Origin: Rotaria macrura
Lineage: Eukaryota; Rotifera; Eurotatoria; Philodinida; Philodinidae
Direction: 5' to 3'
DNA length: 64,000 bases
NCBI GenBank assembly: GCA_900239685.1
Contig: OENT01000664.1
Location: 23,559 to 87,558, forward strand
Below the pieces are notes generated by a model that was not told where the DNA came from, did no database searches, and saw only the letters and a list, made by a program, of their open reading frames with translations. Each line of letters opens with the position of its first letter. Within the stretch, counting starts at the first letter, position 1. Shown piece after piece: positions 25,982-39,583 of the stretch. The translations under genes and the position numbers were made by a program.

Positions 25982-27046
25982 CTATTGGTCAACTGGAATA
26001 TGTGATCGAATATATGTGATAGTTTGCATTTGGTTTTCTGGTGTAACTCGATTCCTATGCATTCTTGTTAGCAAATATCTACAGGAAAACGTTCTATTGA
26101 GAATATATTTTAATTGCCGACGAAATCGATTTGATGACATCAAAAATACATAGAAACTACCCTAGAAAAGCAAAAATTAATTCGATCAATTTAGTAAATT
26201 GAATCCTGATACCGCATAAGTCATGTCGTGAATTGTCCTCAAAATTGTACCGATCAATTCAATAATCACCGTAGGATACGTTTCATCATTTTTCATCGGA
26301 TAGATAATTTTATAAATATGAAAACTAACATACGGTAAAGTCGTAATCACAAATAGAACAACACGTGCAAGAACCATGCTTGTTGTTTGTCGATCGAAAC
26401 GTCGACGAATCATTGAAATTTGATGTCGAACAATACGACGTACGTGTCGATAGGCAAGTAAACTGAATAATGATGAAAGAACGATTGGTAAAAGACCAAG
26501 TAATATACAATAATGAACAAATGAATAAACGTGGTTAAACATTGGATCATATGTAGCACAACCGGTATATTGATGAATTTCATGAAATATCAAAAATGGA
26601 ATACAATATAAAAATGAAATTAGAATACATATGCCGACGAGCGATTTGGCAAATTTAAAATCACTCACTTGTCGTAATTGAAAATGAGAATTAGTCGATA
26701 GATATTGATCGAAAGCAAGTAATAAGATGATAATTGTTGAATAAAGTTTTTTAGATTGTACGAGATATGCTTGAATTTTGCACCAAATTAGAGATACTTG
26801 CTTTGGATCAATATGTAAGACAACTGCAATAATACGAGTACTCGTTGGAAAAATCAAATACGAAGAATCAACAATTGACGAAACGATAAGATAAAATGTT
26901 AATTGATTTCGTCGGAATAATTTTAATTGAGTCAAAATAAGAATATTCATAGTGTTTCCAATTAAACCAATGAATACATTAATGCAACCGACATAAACGT
27001 ATATGATATGAATTGTGAAGATAATTGTGTCTTCGACGGATGCCAT
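25982..27046 (-). CDS. Rhodopsin-family (class A) GPCR paralogue 1 (337 aa)
   Basis: Two exons, 26213-27046 (834 bp) and 25982-26161, with a 51-bp intron that removes the apparent early stop. Seven hydrophobic segments are visible. TM1 carries GLIGNTMNIL with the conserved GN; TM3 starts WCKIQAYL (disulfide Cys) and ends LAFDQYLS, so the usual DRY is DQY. TM4 contains ILISFLYCIPFLIF, and extracellular loop 2 has YTGCATYDP, the disulfide partner. TM5 ends SLFSLLAYRHVRR; TM6 is VVLFVITTLPYV, without CWxP; TM7 runs across the splice into GSFYVFLMSSNRFRRQL. NPxxY is not recognisable. The ligand is unknown; sequence style resembles lineage-expanded peptide-receptor-like GPCRs. It is tandem with two paralogues on the same strand and shares their intron position exactly. 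Confidence 0.9.
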
Positions 27047-30000
27047 GATAGAATGAAGAACAATGTATTAACATCGATTTTTAATGTATTCAATCTGTTA
27101 GCATTAATTAATGTAGATTATCTTCTCGAAGTCATTTTATTTACTAAACAAAAGCTTCGACTGCTCCGTAAAAAAATCTAGAAAATAGCAAAATTATTAA
27201 TTCTATCTCATTAGAAAAACGATGCTTTCATAAGATAACTATTAAGTATTCTTAAGAAATACTTCATAAAATTAGACGACGAATCGTGTCTCTAATTATT
27301 CCTGATTACATATCATCGTACGAAGAAATAATAAAGACTCGAAGTTGATTTATTATCATGCACAATTCAGTACATAATATTTAGAAAAATGATGCCATAT
27401 AATACATCATTTAAATTCTTCATGAATCATGAAGATTTTAGATCAGAAATAAAACTACATATGAAATAAATAGTTCAATCGTTTCATTTTAATTTGATAG
27501 TTAACGTTTATATGTTAATCGTAAATGCGTACTGTTCAAGTGTATGATTGTTAGAGAAATGCGTATTAGAATTTTACAATTGAAAATTTTTATTAACAGA
27601 AAAAACACTTCATCATATTGGATGATACTACTCTACCCAACTGCATAGATTGTTGAACGAAGACAGATTTATATAGATTTGATCTGACTTCTGAGTCTCT
27701 GGTAATTTGACTTCGAATATAGTGAATTATGGTTAAGTTATGTTAGCTTAAGAGACTGGTTCATGAAGATATCATGTTCTTTTTCAAGTTTTCCACAGAA
27801 CATCAATTGGCTTATGGCTTCAAGTGTGTAATTCTTCAAAAAGCTTTTCTTCAATACTTCCCGTGTACGTAAACTATTCTTTACATTCTGAATTTCACTT
27901 GAAAAAGAAAAGGGAATAAACAGTTACATCCTGTTAAACTTTCGACCTTGAGCTCAAGTATTGTTTGCTCAGAAGCTTTGAGATAGGAACCGTTGAATGG
28001 ATCCATTCATCGATTTTTTATACTGTAAAATTGGACATCCCAATCGAGAGTTTTAGCTTAGAACTCAAAAAAGCTGATCCAATACACAAAGTTCTTTCCG
28101 TTCCTTGATATAGATAGAAATTATCTAATTAAAATATCATCAACTAAAACTCATCCGATATTACACACAACTTGTTTCGCAATTAATTAAAAGCCTAGTT
28201 CAATCATTTGTACGATGTGCTGAACTATTTTCGATTTCATATGATAGCATATTATTATTCAGAGTACAGAGTGAGATAGTTAAAAGTCTTCTGCATCCAA
28301 CATATATGTATATAACCACAAATCATCATTAAATTACGGTGTTTGTGTATCTTATGATCAATAGCTAAGAAGATAATAGAGTCTATTTAACTTTCAGAAA
28401 ACATCTAGGTAATGAAGGTCGAAAAGAAAACGATTCTGATTATTTTCATCATTTCTGCAATATCGTTGAGCATCGATCACTTCTCGTCTACGCATAAAAC
28501 CGACCAATGATACCAAGATACGTTCAATTTAACGATAAAAAAGTACTGTGAATTTTGATATGAAAATGTGGACCTAATGGGAGATGATGTGACGAATGAA
28601 AACTTCATCAGTCCGTGTATATAATCAAGTTGTCAATGTCAACGATGTATGTTGGTGGAATGCATTGCTTATTATGGCGAACATATGCATTGATTTGAAT
28701 AGTACAATTGAGTTGTATTTACATATGACTTTAATAGAGCTCGACTTTGTAATGCATCGAACTTTCTTTTACATCTAATTAGGATATTCTGTGAGCTAAT
28801 AAAATATTCTTTTTATAAATAGAGAAGAAAATCCTAAAGAAAGATACTTGACTTACTATCGGTAGTTAGATTTATAATTCAAAATTAATTTTTAATCAAC
28901 CACGACTTTTGCAGGTGGTGTGTAGAAAGGAGAACTTGGAAAGCCGAGTGATATCAAGATGTGATTTTACTTTATGCAACGTCTGAATGCACAGATTGCA
29001 GATATTTTGATAACGTCTTCATCATTTCTTATAGCCCAAGAGCGATCAAATTTCTATGTACATGCTCTCGGAGTGCAGTGCTTCTATAGGCATCGAAAAG
29101 TTTAGAACTCCTCACCATGTTCTTTTGTGAATAAGCAATCTCTTGAATAGACGATAACAGAAAGAAGACAATATCTACCGTGCGATGTATATGCTAAAAA
29201 TCTTGGATACAATCAGTCCATTAGATATTTTACTTAATCGATGAACTAGAATCTTAATTTTATCAATATTCGACTTGACTCAGTTTTGATACATAGTAAA
29301 ACGGATTTTACCATAATCACATTTAAAACAATGAATGGAACCTTTAGACGTCAGACAAATGAACATTCAGCAATAAGTTCTTCTTGTATGGTGACCCGAC
29401 AGTTGAGCCTCATATCAAGAAAAAAGTAAAGTAATAGAACAAGATAATTTTATTTGAATAAATCTACACTCGTATCAAAAATTAAATAGAGTTCTTGCTC
29501 GTTTAAAATATAAATCGCTTGAGATTAAATGAAAAGTTGAAGCTAACTGTTGTAATTTTTTAATCCAACAACTCGCATTTCACTCGCTTTTTTAATTTAG
29601 CTACCTCAGCTTACAACTGTTCAGCCACTATCGGATTCGCGTGCTGTTCAATTTTCAAGTCTTTGATAGATTCATCGATTCATGGGTTTCCTCGCGCTGA
29701 GTACTAAACAAAATTTATGTGCAACTCTCTCGTGAAAATAGATCAGGGATCACACTACTCGAATAGCTCTGTGCCAGCATTCTGATGAGTTGTTCGTTCG
29801 ACATAGCTGATGCTTCAATCTCGAAAAACAATTCCACACCGAATTTGAAAAGCGAGAAGCACAACGTCGATTGTTTCGAAATGAACGCTCCAAAAAATTA
29901 TCGTCGAAACAGACGAAAAATTCTAAGCTAGACATCATAATAGATGTTTGCGAATATTTGTTCATTTCTGTAGAGAAAGTCGTCGTATTTATAGATGCGA

Positions 30001-31047
30001 GTATCAAGGAATTATTCACAACATGATAAGTGGCAGATTTACAAGCATTTGCAAACTTCATCTAAGCACATGGTTAGATGTTAATTCTGTATATTGCCTT
30101 ATGCATCAATGAAGGCTCAATTGTTGGTGTACCGTCTTGTATATCTATGGGACTTAACCTGAAATCATGAAACATGTTCTTGCTAGATTTTCATTTATTC
30201 ACAATGAGAAATATATATAATATCTCTCATAATGTTTTGTTCCGAGTTAATTCGTGTTTTTCTTAGAATAACAATTTCTTTACGTTTTCATTCGATGGTA
30301 ATAATTAAAATGAATATAAAAAAGCATTTCTTCGATTTTCAATCATGATTGTTGGATATGAACGTTTCAAATGAACTACTCGCATGCTGATTTTCAATAA
30401 ATCAAGCCTGTGAGTAAATCAATCAAATGACTAATGATTAATTAATTATCAGGCAATTCATCCATCTGTTTTCTGTTTCTTGTGACAAAAAATGTTTGCA
30501 TCGAACTAATTATGTATTTGGTTCAAAACAAGCAAGTTTCTTTCCATTTAAATATGGTTTGTCACATATATGATATGCGTTAAAAAGAATATTTTGAAAA
30601 CATATTCAACTTCGACTTGTTTCCTAAAATGCTATCAAGAAAACGAGAACTAATTTTGAGTCTGTCTAGTACAAACCGTTCAATCTAGATTTGGATCCTG
30701 AAATCTTCCAATTCTCGTGCTTCATAATATGTATGTATGATTTATTATCACTCGTAATAACGTCTATCTCTTCTTCGTCAGTACCAATGCCAGTGATCAT
30801 GACAACATGTTCATAGTATTTCTTTTGAAATTGACATATAGATTGAAGTTACATTTTTCTTAAATTTCTTTTCAAACATGTCCGTGTACCTGTTTGATAT
30901 CGTAAATGTGTTTAGAAAGCGTCATTGTGTACGATTAATCTTCTCGGGAAGTAAAGTAAAAGAAAGAATAATTTGTTTTTGCTTTTTTCTTTGACAAAAC
31001 AATAATTTCTAAGAACACACACTCAATACAATGTCAACTATATTCAA
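27047..31047. other. Intergenic between GPCR paralogues 1 and 2
   Basis: About 4 kb. It contains copy A of a 477-bp duplicated segment (28310-28786). The plus strand at about 29810-30035 has a short open frame with the Lys/Arg-rich stretch EFEKREAQRRLFRNERSKK, but it is bounded by stops, has no ATG and belongs to no family I recognise. Nothing else is supported. Confidence 0.45.
28310..28786. repeat. 477-bp duplicated segment, copy A
   Basis: Matches 33532-34008 without any gap, with the same length and only a few scattered mismatches. Most of these lie in the first 60 percent. The last roughly 190 bp contain a 60-codon frame starting at 28596 that differs by one residue (Tyr to Phe) between copies. 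The orientation is the same in both copies, 5.2 kb apart. Confidence 0.95.
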
Positions 31048-32107
31048 TCAATGACATTCAATAATTGCCAATCGGTTTTCAGTTGCAATTCGATTTGCAT
31101 GGATTCGCGTGGGCAGATATCTCAGACAAACGTTTTTAAGTAAAAAATGTTTAACTTGTCGACGGTATCGAATTGATCCAATGAAAAACACATAAAAACT
31201 GCCCTTAAAACAAAAAGAAATATAGTAATCGATAACGAAAAAAAAAAAAAGAATTGAACTAATTTCTAAATACCGAATAATTCATATCTTGAATTGTATA
31301 TAAAAGGGCATCAATAAATTCAATAAGTTTCAATTTATATGTGTCATCAGAACTAATCGGATAATTTATATTCCATATTTTAAAACTCTTATAAGGTGTA
31401 GTTGTAACAATAAATAAAAGGACACGTAAAAGAACTATAGTAGTTAATTGACGATTCAGACGTCGACGATTTATTGTAAATTCATGCCGAATAATACGAC
31501 GTACATTTCGATAGGCAAGTACACTGAACAATGATGAAATATAGATTGGTAAGAGAGTAACTAATAAAAAATAATGTATCAATGAATAAAAGTATTTAAA
31601 TATTGGATTAAATGGTGTACAGCCGATCTTTTCACGAATTTCATGAAAAACATACGAAGGTACACTGTACAAAAGTGACAATATAATACTAATTGTAATA
31701 AATGAATGTGCTGAATTCAAATGACTCCATGCTCTGAATCGACCATGAGAACTAGTCGATAGATATTGATGAATAACAACGAAACAGATAATTAACATCG
31801 AAATAGTTTCTTTGAATTGTAGAAGATATACTTGAAGTTTACACCACCTAGTAGATATGCATCTTGGTTTATTGTCTAGAAATCCGGTAGTAACACGAAA
31901 ACCCACTGCAGCAATTAATTGGCAACAATCGAATAATGATGAAATCGAAATATAAAATGCCGATTGATTCCTTCGAAACAATTTTAATCGAGTAAAAATG
32001 AGAAAATTCATAATATTTCCCATTAAACCAAAACCTACGTTCCAATACTCGGCGTAAGTATTGATAATACTAGTGATGAATACAAGATTTTCTTCTGTAG
32101 AATTCAT
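31048..32107 (-). CDS. Rhodopsin-family (class A) GPCR paralogue 2 (329 aa)
   Basis: Exons 31274-32107 (834 bp, the same length as in its paralogues) and 31048-31203, separated by a 70-bp intron that starts GTATTT. Seven hydrophobic segments are present: GLMGNIMNFL in TM1, WCKLQVYLLQ at the start of TM3, IGCTPFNP in loop 2, SLFSVLAYRNVRR after TM5, and LLFIVTTTPY in TM6. The TM3 boundary is VVIHQYLS: the Asp of DRY, still present in paralogues 1 and 3, is His here. This could alter G-protein coupling or constitutive activity. The second exon starts GSFYVFFIGSIRYRRQV, clearly homologous to the other two. Ligand unknown. The shorter C-terminal tail (51 residues in exon 2) is the main length difference. 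Confidence 0.88.
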
Positions 32108-33531
32108 TCTACAATAAAGTTTATTATTTTGTTAATGTCTGTTAGATTATTGTCAGATAGTCTTTGACTTGTTCGTTTAGATTTTCATTATAATTGTAGA
32201 TTTGTTAGCTTTAAATAGGCAAAATAAAATAGTTGTCAACATCTTTGGTGACCTCTAGTGTCAATTAATGTGTTTTGTTTTTATTATGTCATGTTCTCTA
32301 TATGAATAAACGACAAAAGAGAAGCTTCTTAAGAAATGAACGAAATAATTGAAGTGTTATACGTAAACTAGTATGTTTTCAATTCATTGAAAAATTCCTC
32401 TGAAGCATATGTAACATAAGTGCAGAACATGCATTCAATGATTCTTGATTATTCCTGACTTTTCAAACAAAAAAAAAAAACATTATTATTTGAAGTCGAG
32501 TCATGATAGACGTTGGATGGTGTCCTATTGAAGAAGTTGCGTAAAATTAATCAGCTATTTTCATAATGTTCACAGTTGAACACTCATGCGAATTCAAAGA
32601 AAACACCAACAAGTCGTCCAGGAAATTGATCTTCATAAGTGTACCTAAGCAGCCGTCTAAAACATAATGAATGAAATAATTTCACTTTTTCTGTTTCATT
32701 TTTCATTTGATTGTTGATCATGAATAGGAAAGATTCCATAATTACAAAAGTAGTTATAAATTTTCTGTCTGCCGTGTGTACATAAATAACATTTTGAAAT
32801 GAATCTTGACCACTTTTGATTCTGTATACAACGTGAGAGATATCAGATTAGAAAATAAATACTTGGAATCATGTGTACTACAGACGCCTTTTATGGTTCT
32901 ACAACGCATGCTAGTTGTAAATTTCAATTCGAAAGTATTTTTTCTATCAAGAATAGATATGTGAAATCTTGAATGTTACAAGTAACATAGAGCAGACACT
33001 TTTGTATTCCCACAAGTATACTCTTAGTGATAGATTACACTTCTTCTAAACTCGAAAATCTCAATCTTCAAACATAATTGAATCATTCAGTTGCTGAAAA
33101 ATAATTGAATTTGAAGTATCTCAGGTGTAGTCATCGGTAATTTAGAGATAACACTAATGCCTTGATATTAATACGGTACTATAATGCGTAAACAAAAACA
33201 CAATGTTTTTTGTCGAATTCAAATAAGACTAATCATCGAACATTATGATTCTAATACAGGTTACGTAATGATATTAGTGCTCTTCATGTTAATAATGCTC
33301 ATTTTCACTGAAAATTTCCCTTAAAAAATATGAAAAGATAACTAGCGACGTCGTAGCAGTTGGAAATATCTTATGAAAATACAATGCTTACTAATGTATT
33401 AGTTTAACACTTCACAGCAACTGTCGACTCTCTCTCTCTGCTTCGCTTCCATAATCTGAATATGAATAGATAATACTTCTCTAAAAGAATACAAGGAAAT
33501 TTATATCTATGTATTTGTACATGCAACATAA
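32108..33531. other. Intergenic between GPCR paralogue 2 and the second duplicated segment
   Basis: About 1.4 kb of AT-rich sequence. No supported coding frame, RNA gene or inverted repeat was seen. It is upstream of the GPCR 2 start (minus strand) and so should include its promoter. Confidence 0.45.
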
Positions 33532-34008
33532 ATATAACCACAAATCATCATTAAATTACGGTGTTTGTGTATCTTATGATCAATAGCTAAGAAGATAATA
33601 GATCCTATTTAACTTTCAGAAAACATCTAGGTAATGAAGGTCGAAAAGAAAACGATTCTGATTATTTTCATCCTTTCTGCAATATCGTTGAGCATCGATC
33701 ACTTCTCGTCTACGCATGTCACCGAAAACTGATACCGAGATACGTTCAATGTAAAGATTAAAAAGTACTGTGAATTTTGATATGAAAATGTGGACCTAAT
33801 GGGAGATGATATGACGAATGAAAACTTCATCAGTGCGTGTATTTAATCAAGTTGTCAATGTCAACGATGTATGTTGGTGGAATGCATTGCTTATTATGGC
33901 GAACATATGCATTGATTTGAATAGTACAATTGAGTTGTATTTACATATGACTTTAATAGAGCTCGACTTTGTAATGCATCGAACTTTCTTTTACATCTAA
34001 TTAGGATA
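33532..34008. repeat. 477-bp duplicated segment, copy B
   Basis: Gap-free partner of 28310-28786. It lies about 200 bp beyond the stop codon of GPCR paralogue 3. The flanks diverge abruptly on both sides: AAATATAACC versus GTATATAACC at the left, and AGGATAGTT versus AGGATATTC at the right. Confidence 0.95.
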
Positions 34009-34212
34009 GTTGCTAGTTAAAGAACATATGAAATGTATGAGAAAAAAACCACGAAAAACACTTCAAGCCACCGTGCCATTATTTACATGAAATAACAAAA
34101 TTTCCAGGAAAATGTAAAGTCTTCTGACAACGTATTACAAAATCAAGACCACACTCGTTTTGTAATCGTAAATATGCTGGACTCGCTTTTGATAATAGTT
34201 CATCAATCATGC

Positions 34213-35279
34213 TTATTCAACATCAACTTGAGATCCTTGATATTCGATAACTTGAGAATGATTTCGAGATTCAATTCTGTTATTGTTTTGCATAATGCAT
34301 AACGACAACTTGTGCCACATGATTTTAATCACGAAATGTTTTATTTGTCGACGAAATCGATTCGATGAAATGAGAAAAACATAAAAACTTCCCTAAGAAA
34401 GAAGAAATAAAATTATTCAAGCAAATAAACATGGAGTTCGAATACCGAAAAGTTAACGCTGTAAATTGCTGTTAAACTGTTATCGATTAATTCAATGATT
34501 GCTTGAATACTTAACAAATTTTGACTAAATGCAACATTAATTTGATATATTTGAAAGCATATGTAAGGTAAAACTGTAAAAACAAATAACGCTACGCGTA
34601 GAAGAATCATGGCTGTCAATTGATGATCAAGACGTCGACGAACAATCGACATTTGCCGTCTAACTATGCGATGGATATTTCGATAAGCAAGAAAACTGAA
34701 TAATGATGAAATAATTATTGGCAAGAGACCTAGTAATAAACAATAATGTATAAACGAATAAAAATAATTGAACGTTGCATTAACCGTTCTACAACGATCA
34801 TTTTGATGAATTTCATAAAATATTAAAAACGGTATACTATACAAATGTGCGAATACAATGAGCATATAAGAGGCCCGTTTCGCTAGTTTATATGTGCTCA
34901 TTTGTCTCAATTGAATGTGATAACTAGTCAATAAATATTGATCAATAGCAGCAAAACAAATTGTAACTATTGAAATAATTCCAATGACATGAATGATATA
35001 TGCTTGTATTTTACACCAAGTCAGTGATGTTTGTGTTGGATGAAAGTTGAAAGCACTTGCAGAAATACGAGTAGCCATTGCAAAAATTAATTGACAAGAA
35101 TCACTTATTGATGCAACAATGAGATAATATACCGATTGATTACATTGAAATAATTTCAATTGAGTAAAAATCAGAATATTCATTAGATTTCCAATCAAGC
35201 CGATAATTACATTAAAACAACCGAAATAAACAGATATAACATAAATGAGTAAGTCAATAGTTTCTCCTGAAGTTCCCAT
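34213..35279 (-). CDS. Rhodopsin-family (class A) GPCR paralogue 3 (337 aa)
   Basis: Exons 34446-35279 (834 bp) and 34213-34392, separated by a 53-bp intron at the same codon as in paralogues 1 and 2 (after xFS/xYA/xYS, before GSFYVF). TM1 has GLIGNLMNIL; TM3 begins WCKIQAYII and ends AAIDQYLLT, again DQY in place of DRY. TM4 is MLIVFAHLYSIPFLIF; loop 2 Cys lies in NDRCRTVNA; TM5 ends SLFSFLAYRNIHR; TM6 is VALFVFTVLPYIC. Exon 2 begins GSFYVFLISSNRFRRQI and supplies a 40-residue intracellular tail. It is closest in layout and length to paralogue 1. Ligand and coupling unknown. The array probably arose by tandem duplication. Confidence 0.9.
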
Positions 35280-38200
35280 ACGAAAATAAATATGTTGTGT
35301 TGCTTAGTTTTGATCTTCTGCTTTCGAGATGCTAAATTATCGTTCTATTCTCTTGACGTTTACTTGAATATCTTAGTTGAATAAAATATGAATAAAGATC
35401 TGTCTCGATTTTATGAATTGGCAAATGAAATAAAAACAGAATGATGCAGTCATTTTGCTAAACATGTCATTAGATTCTATTTAGATGTCCAATTATGGTT
35501 CATTGTATCATTTATATACGTTAGATATTTTGATGACTATGCGAGCTTGTTTTACTTTGAAATATTCTATGAAAAAAAAATTATAATTAAAGCTTGTATC
35601 TAGAACAACACTGTTTAATAAGCGACGAAGAATATGCACACAATTATTTCTTATTCATATCATTTTTGTATATTATTTCATCAAAGTAATCGTTATACGC
35701 TACTAATTAAAGAATTCTTCATTATTTTTACCTGATATTGTATGAACACTTGATGAACTTATATTTTTATTGTAATAAGAAGTAGAATTTATCGGAAAAT
35801 ACCCAGGTCGAAAACTCTGACACAAGATCTTATAAACAACATACAAGATCTTGGAATATGGGTGAAATCTGACAAGAATCTGACAAAAAATCGTCGTCTC
35901 TGAGATCTTGCATCAGATCTCACAGTCAGATTCTGGAAAGATCTTATAAATGTGTATGATCTTTCAAGAATCTGAATGTCTGATCTGATGCAAGATCTCC
36001 GAGACTACGATTATCATACGATTTTTCGTCTGATCTTACAAGATCATACAAGATCAGATGCAGAATCTTATCAGATCTTAACATCTGGTTGTTTGCCCTG
36101 GGTAAATATGAATTAAATAATATTTTCATACAACTTGAAAAATATCTTTCTGTGAGTGTAACAATGTAAAATATAACATTCAGAAAGGAAATACTATGAT
36201 TGAGAGCTTTGATATTAAAATTGCTGCTATTATGATATTTACTGATGCCGTTCTTATGGAATGCGGTGTATGCGCCACATATTCTGTTCTACATGATGAA
36301 ACAAGGTCTGCGAAGATTGCTGTTCACTGATTTCAATATCATTGGTAACTTGTAAATCGACACTAATTTTGAATTACGATTTATAAAAGAAAACCTTTTC
36401 ATGAAGTGTCATTACATAGTAAGATGCCGAACTCTACGGAGTGTGTGACACAGGACGACTTTTTACACGTCCCGCGGAGCTTTGGTAGGATCATTTGTCC
36501 GTGTTTTTTCTATTATTAAAAACACTGACAAAATCGATTGCATTAATTGACGACGAGGCATGATTTTCTTTCGTGCTTTTTTCATAAGTACCATATTGTA
36601 ATAGAAAAAGATTCAAGATCTGTGACATATTAACCCGATACATTTTCTTTTGTACGAAATAGTACTGAAGTTCTCAGATGCATAAATGGAGAACATGAAC
36701 ACTTTATGATATCACGATGGAACATCTCCAAGTGCCAATTCGTTATTGGAGAGAAATGTACTATTGAAAAATAGAGAAAAATCTAGTTTTCCGAATCTTC
36801 ATGCTCGAGATATCAACATGTTATTCGGTTTGTCAACAGAAAGCTGTGATCATCCCTAGGATACCTAAAACTATGCTTCTATCTGAAGACAATGAATCAA
36901 TTGTAACGTAAGCTTCTGACTATTGAAACTAATCTTGATTGAATATTGTATATGGCTGTTCTTACTATTGACGATAGATAGATTTCTTTCAGGTTTTTCT
37001 ACCTATTATCTAGATTAGTTTCTATTTAAGATTGTATTTTTATTTTAGATTCATGCTACACATTTTCTTCTCGTTTTTGTTCGTTTCACCGAGTACAGTA
37101 TCATTTTGAATGATTTATCAATATAAAAAAAAAACAATCTATCAGAGAAAAGGAATTAACTATCGTGTCTCTCATCAACAGACTAACTGGACATATGAAT
37201 TCTTCTAAATCATCTGTATTGTTGGCATTCGTTCCGATAATAATTCTGTACGCGTATTCTTTCTGAATCTTTATTATATATCAATGTTTATTCAAGTCGA
37301 GTGTCATCTTAGAATATCACCGATAGCTTCGACCATTGAAATGAAGACGAGTGAAGAGCTGTTGACAATGCTGAGCTTCTTTTACTCTTGTATGAACCTC
37401 CGAGGCTTTAGGTGTGACGGTTTTTTATCGACACTGGCACTGCCTTGAACACGCTGAGAGAAAAAATCGTATTGCCAACGTATGCAAAACTGTTAATAAA
37501 AGCATGGCCACTTTTCTTATTCTTTCTATGATCAGACTGTTCGATTACGAGAACCGATGTACATTTTACAACAAAACATAGTAGTAAGTGTCAATGTATT
37601 TTAAAAAATCGAGACATGTTTCCTCTTCTATTCAAGTCATTCAAAATAGAAGGTAAGGATTCTTTCATTGGAAAACAGGAACTATTTCTATTATAATTAT
37701 GGACGGAAAGAAAGAGGTGAAGTGTTTTCCGAATTATTTAAAATGTATACAATGTTCGGTGTTCATTTCCGTTGATATGATGAATAAGTTCGGAAGTCTT
37801 TTGTAATAAAATGTATATGTTCCTTGAAATACGTATTCATACACAAAACTGATATTTACTGTAAAATATGATCTAGAAACAAACAATGTTGACATTTAGT
37901 AATACTAGTTCGAAATAAACGTTTCTGAATTTACAAATAAAAATCATTCAACATCGCATAAAGATTTGATTGCTTTTGTATCAAATTTATTTTCTGTTTG
38001 ACACAAAGACAATATGCGTGTGTGCACTGCATAATATTAAACAGCCTTGTAAATGACACATCGTTCAATTTGGTTGCAGACCATCATAACGAATGCAAGT
38101 TAAATTGAATTTGGGTTGTATACTACTTTCTGAACATGGTACCTGACAATGAAAGAAAAGACTCTTCCATTGACTTTATCCTCATTTATCAGAAAATTTT

Positions 38201-39583
38201 AAAAGTATCCGAGTACAACACGAATTCGTTGTCATCAATTGTGGAATATGATTATTTCGTTTTCATAGAACAAGAAAAGATGACCAACGCGATTGATTGA
38301 TTTCTGTAGCATGATTAAATTAATACAGAAACCATTCGAATTCAAGGTGATTATGATTTGTTCATTTCTCGTGTGACCTTTAGTATATTCGAATTGGTAA
38401 TGTTTGTATTGATAGAATGACGACAGTGACTCTCTCTTTCTTTTTATTTGGCATGTGAATGTCATTGCTATCGATTTCGTTGATCTATTTGGCTTGTAAA
38501 TAGTTAAACTATTATAATGATGATGAGACGAAATATAGTTTGCATTGAAGAAAAAACGAAGAAAACATACATTTCATCTTTTTACGTTCGATGTAGTTTG
38601 ATGTTGTTCGTAACCATATGAAATTATATGTCTCAAACATTTCATCGAAAAGTTGATCAGCACAAAAATTTTATTTTTGGAGAAGAAACCTTGTCGATGC
38701 AACCATTGATCACGTTATTCTATGAATTATTCTTTATTTTTTCACACATCTTGCTTATAGTGTAGTGTATTCTTTTGATACTAAATTAAATCTTCTTGGA
38801 AAACTTAGAAAAAACAAATTGATTTAGTAGTTGTAATCAATCTAGCACAGATGTTATACTCAACCCCCTAGATTTTCATGAAATAATGTTAAGATATCAA
38901 TGATTAACTGTTGGAAAAATAGTACATGAATATTGTTAAATCAATAGAAAAATATTTGATTTTAATTAGCTTGTAATAATATCATGTTTCTACCTGTAGA
39001 CGGTATCTTTCAACGACTTACGGTCTATGTTTTTCTGCTTCCTTTTCATATAGAATTTCATTTTCCTGCTGAACATTTCATTGAACATTTTCAATGAAAG
39101 AGCATCCCAACAAAGAAGTTTCACTGAGGTCCGATGGCACATGTGCGTACTGATTTCCGTACTAATATCATATATGCGTAAAAAAGAATCAGACAATCAA
39201 CGGCTGACAAACGAAAATTTTCTTTTTGAATAAAAATATTCGCATAAATTAAAGTCAATTTTTAATTCATTTCAAAAAACTTTATTTTTATTCATGCAAC
39301 AATAAGTACAATGAAAGATGACGCTAGAGATCGTCATCGTCTAGATGCTTGTTTGAGTTTTGGATTATTTGTTCTTCTTAACGATTAATTTACGGCACAG
39401 TCATGACAACCTAATGGAAAATCAAACGATTTCTAAATGTCGACACTTGATACTATTGAGTAAGGCTTTGTTATTTGTTTACAAGCGTCAGTTATAATTG
39501 CTAGACTAATAAATAATTCCAATAGCTGTTCTGTTTAATATATTCTGTGTTGAATTGATTGTAATTTTCAACTTCTGTGAGAA
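35280..39583. other. Intergenic between the GPCR cluster and the DCLK gene
   Basis: About 4.3 kb. Apart from the CCCAGG-ended foldback element at 35802-36102 I see no supported gene or repeat. The last few hundred bases should hold the DCLK promoter and 5' UTR. Confidence 0.45.
35802..36102. mobile_element. CCCAGG-ended foldback element, AGATC-iteron type (301 bp)
   Basis: The ends are CCCAGGTCGAAAA (35802) and, inverted, TTTGCCCTGGG (ends 36102), each flanked by TA, a possible 2-bp target duplication. The interior is a loose palindrome built from AGATCTT, CAGATC, TACAAGATC and AATCTGA words in both orientations: about ten GATC-centred words in 300 bp. No coding capacity. It shares ends and architecture with the elements at 59701-60028 and 60397-60824. 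Confidence 0.7.

Noticed and set aside
28596..28778. 60-codon frame in copy A of the 477-bp duplicated segment (also 33818-34000)
   Set aside because: It is conserved between copies, but so is the whole segment. It has no recognised motif, so I list the segment as a repeat and not as a gene.
29810..30035. Plus-strand frame with EFEKREAQRRLFRNERSKK and DVCEYLFISVEKVVVFIDAS
   Set aside because: Natural-looking composition, but it is preceded by a stop, has no ATG or clear acceptor, and a second frame over the same DNA looks equally good.
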